Origin: Centroberyx gerrardi
Taxonomy: Eukaryota > Chordata > Actinopteri > Beryciformes > Berycidae
Length of the DNA: 64,000 bases
Direction of reading: 5' to 3'
Assembly: GCF_048128805.1 (NCBI RefSeq)
Contig: NC_136013.1
Location: 5,690,602 to 5,754,601, forward strand
The translations under genes and the position numbers were made by a program. The notes under the pieces are model-generated. The model ran no database searches, was not told where the DNA came from, and saw only the letters and a program-made list of their open reading frames with translations. Numbering within the stretch: position 1 is the stretch's first letter; each line of letters begins with the position of its first letter. Positions 1 to 18,600 of the stretch are shown here, in pieces.

Positions 1-2332
1 TCATTTCATAGCTTCAGCATATCTCTCATGCCTCTAATGTTCATGCTGTATTGTTGATAGAGATAGCAGAATACAGTCCAGAAACTTTATACTGGTCAGC
101 TTTATACTGTGTTGATACTATCCATCCTTCTTGTTTTGTCTTGGTTCCATGCCTCTTACACTGTGCTGAAATTGCCATCCATGCCTCTTTGCAATGTCTT
201 GCTAACATCCTTCTTGTGTAACACTTGCACAAATTCAGCTGCTGCCTGTCTTGGTCCAGAGAGCATCTGCTGAATGAGTGACAGCGTTTTGGACAATTTG
301 AACATTTTGTGTGGACCGGATGGGTAAAAGCACTCGGTCAATCAAAGTGCCTCTCTGAGGACATAATGATAATTCACTGTCTGATTTCCTAAGTGCAGAA
401 CCAGTTCACATTTTACTGTCAGTTTCCCAGACCCGCGTCCATTTATCAACCAAATCACTCTCTGCCTCTGACATTGTTTGAGGTTTGACCTACTTTCCAT
501 GCCTTACATTTCCAGTGTCCGCAGTCTTGGTCTTTTTTTTTCCAATAAACGTCTGTTTCCCAATTTCCCTCTAAAACGAATCCCCTCTCTCTCTCTTTCC
601 TGTGATTATGCAACAGCAGAGAAGTCAGCTTCAGTGTCAGTGTTGCCATGTTAGGGCCAAGTGTACGTGCCTGTGGGTTACAATACATCATGGGGACAGT
701 TTTATGAGCTACACATGGTGCTTTGTGCTTTTTCTTATTTACTGTGCACATACAAAGGGGTTGTAAAAAAAAGACAGTGGTCTATAGAGGGAATGGTCAA
801 GGGGAATAAGTTGTGAAAGTCTGGGATATTCCCACACCGCAAGTATTTCCTCTTGGCCACAACAGCAGGACAATGAGAAAGACAATAACAGCTAATTGCT
901 GCAACCTATAGCCTACTATATTAGGTCACTTAAGGAACAGTCACTATGAACATCCTGCACCAAATGTTGTGTTGATTATTTAATAAATAGATTGGGTGAG
1001 CTTAGTCTTGGTCCTCTTGGCTACTACAGCACGTACTGTCTTACACTTAGTTGTCAACTTGCTATAATCTAGGCTCCAGAAATGCAAAAAAATCTCATTT
1101 TACTTCTTGTAGCAGGGCTGTTAGTCAAGACTACCTTAGTCAAGTCCAAGTAAATTCCAAGATCAGGTCCAGTTGAGTTAAAGACTAGGTCCAAAGGGAG
1201 TTGAGACCAAGTCAAGACCGAGACCAGAGCAAATCGAGTCCTATTCAAGACCAAAACAGGTAATAAACTATACATTTCTTTCCAAATGTAACAGAAATGC
1301 TTCAGGATCAACAGAGATGTAGATGTGTCTGCAGCAGCTCTGTACTAAACCCTTCAATATCCAGCTAATCAATGCATCAGATTTTGACAAATCAGTGAAG
1401 AAGTTTGAAGACCATTACATACTATACACAGGTATAATCCCGTAAACGCAGGAGGACCAGGTGGAGAAAATCGTATCTTTGAAAGGTTCGAGTTAACAAG
1501 TCAGAGTCAAAATAGGCAGAGAGAGACAGAGATAAGTCCAGTATTTCAGAGAAGTGGTCCAGAGATGTTGTTGGTCTTGTTGGTCTAGAGGTGTTGTGCC
1601 AACATTTGTATCTCCCTAAAAAAAATTTGTTTCCCTGGCAGCGTGTCTTCTTCGGTGTGTGTTGTTGTTTTGCAGCTGCACAGGGAAATGATCTTGGGTA
1701 ACAAGTTGATGTATAGCCTGACAACTTCCTTGTACAATCAGTGGATGCTTGTGGTTTGAGATAATAAGGTCACAAGCCACAAACAAGCCTGATGTCAACT
1801 AGGCATGTTTCATTCTTTCACTTTCATTCTTTGTAATCCTAGTGAATTGTTTTTAGGAGGTTTTACTGTTTGAAAAGCCAGTGATAGGAGAATAATCCAC
1901 AGAAATTAAAAAGATTTTATCATTTTCTTCCCTGGCAAATAGGGGAATCACCACTATACACTGCACCTTCCCCCAGCCCCCAACACTACCACACGCCATT
2001 ATTTATTTATTTATGTATTTATTTATCTATCATAGTGTAACATTCAAAACAGCGCAAATGCTTATATAAATACTTAGATTCTGTATTTGATTTATCTTTT
2101 TCTTCTTCTGTTTCTATATTGCTTTTTTTTATTGTTTTTACTGTTTTTATTGGCTTATATTGTCTTTTATTCATCTCTGTCTTTTAACAAAGTACACAAG
2201 CAACCACTAAGCTAAATTCCTTGTATGTGCAAATATACTTGGCCAATAAAGTGATTCTGATTCTGATTCTAAAACACATTGACTGGACTCCAGACCGAGA
2301 CCGGACCTGTGTGCCACAGAGTGAACACTCAC
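1..2332. other. Intronic or downstream DNA of tc2n, no exon recognised
   Basis: The tc2n exon at 2333-2524 ends with a clear GTGAGT donor on the minus strand, so transcription continues leftward through this stretch. I found no exon here resembling the second C2 domain expected next in TC2N. The DNA contains a degenerate run of 'caagtc'-type words near 1130-1260, related in style to the MITEs at 20743 and 54043. A retroposon-like tail ending in repeated 'ttctga' words lies near 2215-2270. The remainder is AT-rich single-copy-looking sequence. An exon of a few codons could have been missed. Confidence 0.6.
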
Positions 2333-9544
<7,212 letters not shown>

Positions 9545-9886
9545 TGCTGTGATTGGGAAACAAATCAGCAGTGAAAAGTCTATACAGGTTAGATTACGCA
9601 GAAAACACTACGAGCACTGGTTCATTTGTAGGGCATGGAAAGGACTCGAATGCTTTCAAATGGGCAGGAAAATAATATGAAAAGGGTATTGATCATTTCA
9701 CGAGGCTGGAACTAGTCAACAAACACTTCATTATGACTTGAAATATCATATCATTATGTGCGCGGTTGGCGTATAGGAATTTGCGGTCAGTCAAACCTTG
9801 TTACACACACACACAAAAAAAAAAAATACGAAATGGAAAACAATATTTAAAACTAATAAGTAAATCGTAGGCTACATACAACGTAC

Positions 9887-10140
<254 letters not shown>

Positions 10141-10335
10141 CGGATTGACACCGCGCGCTTCCTTCTCCGAAGAGCCATGAGCGCACTTTCTGTATCTCTT
10201 CTTTTTTTAGCACGTTTTTTCCCCCTCTCATCATTATCATCATCATCAGGTGCGCTCTTCTCGTTTTTAGCGCCCAACCATTTATTTCCTCCTCTTCATT
10301 CAACACAACACGTTCTCTTTCTTGTCCAGTATATC

Positions 10336-10341
10336 TTTATT
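10336..10341 (-). terminator. fbln5: Poly(A) signal of fbln5
   Basis: The minus strand reads AATAAA here, about 880 nt downstream of the fbln5 stop codon. It is the most plausible 3' end before the tc2n promoter region. Other A-rich stretches occur nearby, so alternative sites are possible. The 3' UTR would be roughly 10320-11219. Confidence 0.6.
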
Positions 10342-11073
10342 TACTGACCAGGCTCACTTACAGGTTCTCATTGAAAAAAGAATGTGAAAATGGAAACAAC
10401 AAAAAAAAAAAAAAAAACAATAACCAGGAATCAAAGCATCACTGACCTCAAGAGCCTGCTTATATCATGGACAGTTGTGTGGTGAATACATTTAATGGTC
10501 TTAAAGAGATTGTGATCAATAATTCAGTCAATGGCTGGTTGGTACATCATTCCAAATATTGCCACTGCAAATGCACAATTACATTTCTATATAGATAACA
10601 GGCTCTGCTCCTGTCTCATAAAAAAGCCTACAATGCTCAGATGGCTCCCATTTGACGAAATGATAGCACCCACAGTCTTACTTTTGGATTCAGGGCACAT
10701 AAAAGTCTTGATAGATTAACTCACACACTGTAAGCTCACTTTCACAGCTTATCTGAGGGGGATGAAGATTCACAGACAATCGGGGAGCGTGGGAAAAAGA
10801 TCACAAAACTGTATTGTGGATGCATGAACACAGACAGTGAGTTTCAGTGAGGGTAATTTAAACCGTTTTCAGATCTTTTTTTTTCTAAATAGAGGATGAC
10901 AGAAATTGTACACCATAAATATCCCTCTGTGTCGAAAGTCCATCTCGTAGCCATAAAAGCTCAGCGTCCATTAAAACATTAAAACAGGGTGGGGGTGCGG
11001 GCGCAGGGATGCCTTTCCCATCAGCTGGTCTTTGCTGAGTCTTTATCGGATATGCGTCTTTACTGAGGATGAC

Positions 11074-11082
<9 letters not shown>

Positions 11083-11109
<27 letters not shown>
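11083..11109 (+). repeat. Poly-A run in the fbln5 3' UTR
   Basis: A run of about 27 adenines on the plus strand (T on the fbln5 mRNA) lies about 110 bases past the fbln5 stop codon. It could be a retroposed tail or simple slippage. Confidence 0.85.
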
Positions 11110-11111
<2 letters not shown>

Positions 11112-11219
11112 GTGATGAGCTGTCTCAAACAAGCCATTACATCAGCTGGGGGGGCGAGTGCAGCTGGGTAATGCTCGATTCTTTGGGGCTGGAGATCGGG
11201 GACGGCGGCGCTCTCAGAT

Positions 11220-11393
11220 TCAGAACGGATGCTCGGACACAAATATCGTGAGGCGGATGATGGAGCTGCCGCGGAAGTTGATGACGTTGTTGACCGTGAC
11301 CATCTCCAGGTCCAGCACCACCTCCTTGGGTCCCTTGATGGGCCGCGACAGGACGAGGGTGGCGCTCACGTTGCTGGTTTGCTGTAATGATGA

Positions 11394-11439
<46 letters not shown>

Positions 11440-14400
11440 AGAGGAGGAATGTGAGGCACGAAATACAGGAAATGATGGAATGTGACAGTGGTTGCACGCG
11501 GCGGAAAGAAAAAAAAACCCTGAGCCAATTATATCCTATCCGAAACTAGTACAAGCACACAGTCAGGGAAAGTTCATGTGTTTTTCATAATGTATCTGGA
11601 GGAAAAGACACATTGAGCTCAACACAACTATAAACAGGAGTAATAGAAGTTAACTCATACAGATATTTTAAAATCTCATGTATTCATTTCATCACAGTTT
11701 GAATTAGTTTTGTCGTTCATACCCTGACAGACACACACCACACTGAAACCCTGGTAAACTCTGCTGTCTGTATAGAACAACTTCTGCAACTCATCACCCA
11801 GTCACACACATTACACACACTTATTGCTCCATCTGCTGGCCGTTCATGCTGCATACTGCGCTGCACAAGAGCCAAGTCACCTGCTGCTTAAAACTTGACT
11901 TAGGACTGCTTCATTGCTGTATTACAACAGTATATTTCCTGAATATGCCTCTTAAACACACACATATTAGTTGGTAAGAGGTTGATGCACATGGTGTGAC
12001 ATTTTGAGACTCACACGGAGAAGACAGAGGTTCAGTATCTTGCTCAGTGACATTTTGTCAAGGATGGACACTAGCTGTCGTCGGGATCAAACCTGTGACT
12101 TTAAATTGGAACGACTGAGTCTCTAAACACCAAGCTATCTCACTTTAAGAGTTTTATTGCTCTGTGGTGATGGATTAGGAAGAAAATTGGAGACAAAAAT
12201 TATTTAAAGCAGCGCTGGCCAAGGATGGGCATGTGTGCCAAAATTAATTTAGGCTCCAGAGAGTGATATTGTGAGTGGGATTCTGTTTGGTCTATGCTGA
12301 TGCAATTTAATCGTATCTGTGGAGTGATTCTGACATAACTTGTTTACTACAAAGCATGTTAACACATTAGACTTAACTGTTTTTTGATTGTGTTGACATC
12401 TTTGTTGCTAAGCGCTCATCACTGTGGTGTTTCTGCACTGCACTTCCCAGAGATCACATGTCAATCAAACAGTGTGTCCAGTACTGTGATGTCTTTTTCC
12501 TTGGATTTTCTGTTGATGAAGTTTGAGTTTCTCTTTTCTTTGTCTGTTCAGCCATGGTGGCTATCGCTGCACATGCTAACTACCCAGTTCTTCTTCTATT
12601 TATTCCAAACAAGCCGCTGTTGCTGGAAATGTAAAACGCATCACTTTCTGTGCAACAGAGGATTTTGCCAAGGAACAACCTACCAGACACCGTGTTCAGA
12701 ACAGCAAATGTTAAAGCTTTCATGAACTGGGTATAGGTTGGATCATGATTGTGTTATATCAATCGATGATAGACAGAAGCAAAGTGAACATTTATTTAGA
12801 TTAAAATGTCATGGATAATTACTTTAAGGAGTTAATGCCTGCTTGCGGCATTTGTTTATGATCAACGTCTGATCACTTACAACCACCCATTTTACATGTT
12901 TTCCGTAGCCCTTTATGTCAAAACGTTTGTGAAAGTTTGTGTCTCTCATTCATCTCTGAAGCACTCACCCTCATGTAAAACTCTCGCCCGTCGTTGCCCG
13001 ACTTTATCTGGAAGATGTAGAAGGCCCCGGGGTAGCGCGTGGTGGCCTGCATCTGGAAGATGTCTGCAGGCACGCTGCGCCCCGAGGACAAGTCCATGTG
13101 TCGGTACAGGATGGTGAAGGGCTTGTCCCTGCAGGCAGGGTTCTCAGCTGAACACATGCACTGACTAGACAGGAGGGACAAAGACATCTGTTAGGCTTTG
13201 GAAAATATGAACGGACAAAACCACGACGAAACATAATAACTTGGTTTTATGGAAGGCAGCACAATGGATATGCATCAACATGAAATAATATGCGGTGCCC
13301 TAGAGCTAGGAGCAGTAACCGAGGAGGAGTCAAGCAGCGTCACAGTTGCAGATGCTTTAGTGAGACTACTGGGCAGTAAAGGGGAGGTGGTATTCACTCA
13401 ATATTATGTCAGAGATTTTACACTTTGATGTTAGTTTTTCGGGCTAGTTGACTCATGCTGGCTACAACTCTGGTCCCATGTAGACGACACCCTCTGAATA
13501 AACGCAAAGAATTACGTAATGAATAGCAACTGTTGTCCCCTCCTTGGTTACTGCTCTTGGTCCTAGAGGAGGAAAAACTTAGAGAATTAGTGAGAAAAGG
13601 AGTGAGAATACTCACTTGTCACTGAGTTCAATGTAAGGAGGGTCACATTGTAAAGGATCCAGGCATGTATAGCCTCCCTGGAAATTGAAACATACTTGTG
13701 CTGTTGTACAGGTGTTGTTACCAGTGTCACATTCATTGATATCTTCAAAATCAAACACACAACAACAACCAAAGTCAGTTAAATCATCATCATCAGAGAA
13801 ACAACATCAACAAAAGCATCAACAACATGGTTAATAAAAATGACAGACTAATTTGAGAAATACTGAGCAGAACTATTCAGCATTACATTAAAAATAAAGA
13901 GAACACTTAAAATGTTGACACTGCTTTAGTAAAGTAGCTGAGTAATTAATTGAGGTGGGCAGTTATTTGGGCAATGCTGCCAGCAACATGGAAAAAAGTG
14001 AGACAGGATCAACATTATATTCAAGCAACAAGATACTCCTATGTGATTAAGGCAACAAGGCAACTTCTTCGGCAATGTTACCCATCAGAGTTGCCCTCTG
14101 TGTCACTGCCTTTCAAGTGTAGCTGAATTTTTGCTTTTATTCGACACAATTGAATCGCTGTGGGAGAGCTGTGAGGTGGCAACAGAGAGGCTTTGTTTGC
14201 TTTCGTCCAGAACATTTACCTTCACAGCTCCTGCCGTCCTCATATACATAGTATCCAGGCGGACAGACACAGGAGAAAGAGCCTGGCGTGTTCACACATC
14301 TGTGCTGACACAAAAACTCAGAGAAGCCGCACTCATCCAAGTCTACAGGAAAAAAAACAGAATTAATGCTCATCACATGTGGGATGTAAAACCCAACGGT

Positions 14401-15311
14401 CTAATTTCTAACTGAACTACACTGGATATACACACACTGGTCCAGTAGCAACTGAAAATGTAATGACTGCTGGAAAATGTAATAATTGGTCAAAATGTAA
14501 TGAAAGTGTCTCCCTAAATGGGTAGATATTGTAATAAAACCTGTGAAATAATAAATTGCTGAAAAATATAATAAAATCTTTAGATATTGCAATATTTTTA
14601 ACAAAGTTATGCCCCTTACAATGTAATTATTTTGCAACATCTAATAAAATATCCTTCTAAGAGAAAATGTAATAAACATTTTAATATAAGGAATTGTCGG
14701 GTAAAGTAATAATATCTTCAGATTGATATTCTATTAATTTAAAAAAAAGTTACCCCTTATAAAAGGTCAGAGCCCTTATAACGGAATAATGACATTATCA
14801 GTTACTACAGGTCTTTACAAGTGGCTAAAGGTTTTAAAAACATTTTTGTAAGTGGGTTAAAAATGCAAATTAAAACACTTATATCAGTTTTACCCTATGG
14901 GATGTAGAAACTTTACTGCTCAATATATCAAAACAACTCCGAAAGCAGATTGAATCTTACATTTCAAAGACATGAAATGCCTCATTTTTAGAGATCCACA
15001 TTTGTCTCACTCTGTCAGAGCTGAGACCACTTACTGCTGTAGCACAAAACACAATTATCTCTTAGACAACACCACAATTAATGAGATTAAAACACAAAAC
15101 ATAATTCCTCCTCACCGATGCAAGAAGTGCCGTCGGACGCGAGCTCGAATCCCTCGTCACAGTTACACATGTAGGAGCCGTAAGTGTTGAAGCAGCCGTG
15201 ACTGCAGGGTTCATCCTCACACTCGTCCACATCTGGAGAAGAAAGGATGGGCGGGCGTTAAAACAGGACTACAACGAGGCATGGGAGTGTGCATGTGTGA
15301 AACAATGTGCT

Positions 15312-15342
<31 letters not shown>

Positions 15343-15456
15343 TTGTGACTGTGCATTGATCTACTATCTACATGTGTATCTGTGCGTATGTCTGCACCTG
15401 TTTGTTTCTGTGCACAGCTTGTTAATTCTGCCTATGTATGTGTGTGTCTGTATGTG

Positions 15457-15489
<33 letters not shown>

Positions 15490-15606
15490 CTTTGTAAATA
15501 TGTGTGCAGGTGAGTCTGTCAATGAGTGTGAGAGCATGTGTGTGTACGTCATATATGTATGTGTATGCCAGTCTGTGTACACTATATTTAAAGGATGTGC
15601 CCAGAC

Positions 15607-15638
<32 letters not shown>

Positions 15639-18600
15639 ACGTATGTGTATGTGTGTGTGTGTGTGTGTGTGTGTACCTTGACAGGTCCTGCTGTCCGGGT
15701 TGAGGATGAAGCCGGGGTTACAGGAGCAGGAATAAGAGCCGGGAACGTTGGCACACAGCTGTTGGCAGTAACCATAGCGACATTCATCAATATCTGGTCA
15801 AAGAGAGAGAGACAAACTGGTTATGACCATGACCTACAGTATGTATAGACTGCACTCATGGGAATGTAATCAATCGACTTCATGAAGGTGCTACTTCATT
15901 AAATCATTACCACATTCATTTTGAGACATTAGTACAATATATTACTGTTAAACAAGACCATCACCGAGAAGATTGTCAGTTTCTAGTGGCCTCTATTTTA
16001 CACTGTGTGACACTTGGTTGGATTTTGCGGGAAATCTGCTGGATTGCTTTACGGCACAAAACAGGAAGAGGGCGCTGTTCTTCCAGAGCAAACAGAGCTA
16101 AAGCTTTCAGAGTTTCTGGCAATGGCAGATGATGGAAGGAGTGAAAGGCCGATGGAAAAATCACTTCCAACATGTTTATCCTCTTCAGTAAAGAGAAAGA
16201 CACCAGAGAGGGAGACATGGAATAAGTAGAAAGATCCTCATGACGACATTAAGCAACAGGGCTTATGGGAAATGTGGTCTTAATTTTGAGAAACACTAGC
16301 ACTAGCGTGAAATAGAGGCGACCAATCGTCTCGACCATGGTCTCATTTGTTTACAGTAATTATACCAAGGTATCACATTTTAATTTGACAATGATATATT
16401 GAAGTTTCAAAATGCAACACGCAGCACCTGTAAGTTGTAAGTTGCACTTACCCTGGCACTGTCCACCAACCAGCCAGTATCCCTCAGTGCAGGAGCAGGT
16501 GTAGCCACCTGCTGTGTTGATGCAGACCTGGGTGGGGTTACACTGGTGAGAGTTTGTCGTGCATTCGTCAATGTCTGGAACAGGGAGAAAGAGGGGTGGA
16601 GAGCAGAGATGTTACTGTCAACAGATACACTACCAGTCAAGTCTGGACATACCATATTTTTCTTTATTTTTACTGTTTTCCACATTTTAGAATGATAGTA
16701 AAGACATCAAAACTATGAAATAACACAAATGGAATTATGCAGTGACCAAACAAGTGTTAAACAAATCAAAAGTATCTTATATTTTAGATTATTTAAAGTA
16801 GCCGCCCTTTGCCTTGATACAAAGGCAAAGGCTTTGGAAAGAAATTCATACATAGGATCAACTTCACTATTTATATTTGTCTAAGAAACACATTTCAAGC
16901 ATTTAAGCATAAGCCTTTAGATCAAAATGAGAATGAAAAACACATTCAGTCAGGTGTGTTCTAACTTTTGACCAGTAGTGTAGATTATTTAGATTATTTT
17001 TTCTTTATTAGAGAATTGAAAGTGGAGAGAGACAGGAAAGACTGGGCTAGAGAGAGAGAGGGATGACATGCGACAAAGGTCCCGGGGCAGATTCGAACCC
17101 AGGATGCTGCGGTTACATGGTACACGCCTTAGACCACTTAGCCAGGACGCCCCCCTGTCAATAGGGTTTTTTTTGTGATGCCCTATTGATCCCTAAGAGG
17201 GGAAATTCATCCACAGGGAGGTCAGAGGTCAGCCACAACAGCACCGCTGCAGCTGGTGGGGATTCAGCATCTCACTAAAGCATGCTTCTACAGGCCAGAT
17301 GCTTGGCATCATGGGGCATCGAACCTGTGGCATTCTGGGTACAGGACCGTCTCTCTAACCACTAGGCTGCAAATTACAATACCTCTCAAATTAACTTTTA
17401 CCACATAAACTCTGAAAACTTTTCCCACAGCTGTATAATACCCTTCTCATTTCCAAAGCGATCATATTGTATGGTATGCATGTTTATTCTCTTTCAGTTT
17501 GGCAGTTAATAAAGTCCTTTAATTAATCTTAATCCAGGGAACACAGGCTTCCATTGTTGGCCACTGAGCAGCTGCACTGGAGCAGTTAAGGGTTAAATGC
17601 CTTGCTCAAGGGCACATCGACTAGACTGTAGCTGTTGAGAGAGGGAAGAGTGTTACTCATTCACTCATTTTCTCAGCTGGTCCGAGGATTTGAACCGCCA
17701 TCTCAGATCATATCAGATCAAAAGCCTTTCTCTCTATCTCTCTCTTTAGCACCCCCAGCTTTTAAACACTTAACATTACAGTTAACATTTCAATACAGCA
17801 TCAAATTTACACTTGTTATTACTCAAGATTAGAGATTACAATCGGGGTTAAATTCCACCGACGCCCCTGGAGCAGCTCACACAGCGCCCCATAATAGCCA
17901 CATTTCCTTATGAGGATATGACAAATCAAAAATTCCAATCTCTTGTTTATGGTTCTCAGACAATGAAGTCACCAATCTTCTAGAGAAATGGTGGGAGCAG
18001 TGGGCGGGAGCCTGAAGCCCAGCGAGGATTTTTGTTTGAACAGGCAGCTATGATAAGCGATAACGTCTGTCAGTGGGTCTGCTGCCCTTTGTGCCAAGTT
18101 GGTCCGCTGGCCCACCGTGGGGGCGGGAAGGGGGTGGGAGGAGGGGGAGGAGGGGGGAGGGGCCTGGAGCGCTCGGCCACTGGCCAAAGGCAACATGCAC
18201 GGCCCCGGTCCCGGCCCCGGCACCTGCATGCAGTTACCAGCTAAAACCTCTCTGTATGGTAGTCGGATCATCTGCATCCCATGTGTAGGCCTACTGCGAC
18301 CCCGGAGAGTCTGATCTGTAACACACACACGCATACAAACACACACGCACACACACACACACTGCGGGAGCGTTTCAGTTCAGCTCCTTATATAGACTGT
18401 TTCATGAGCTGCCCACGGGCCCCGGGGGGTTAACTCTGACAATTTTGATCAACTTCAGAGAAGACGTGTGAGACGGGCTTTGTTTGAAACGGCCCAATTT
18501 CTGTCCGATGTAGGAAAACGGAGAAAGCTTGAACAGTTGAAGCATTTTGACACTCCGCATTTGTACACACATTCATTCAAAACACACCCAGTGACATTAA

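Noticed and set aside
10531-10719. A 62-codon plus-strand frame in the fbln5 3' UTR region
   Set aside because: It has no recognisable protein and lies antisense to the inferred 3' UTR, with no promoter or poly(A) context.
12384-12725. A 113-codon plus-strand frame in an fbln5 intron
   Set aside because: It overlaps the dispersed repeat at 12394 and shows no domain, no homologue I recognise and no good splice or promoter context.
15281-15848. Cys/Val- and His/Thr-rich frames of up to 140 codons
   Set aside because: They are translations of GT/CA arrays. The only real coding here is the fbln5 exon at 15677-15793 on the minus strand.
17090-17144. tRNA-like A and B boxes on the minus strand
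   Set aside because: The sequence lacks a clean cloverleaf and is followed by a SINE body, so it is a retroposon head and not a tRNA gene.
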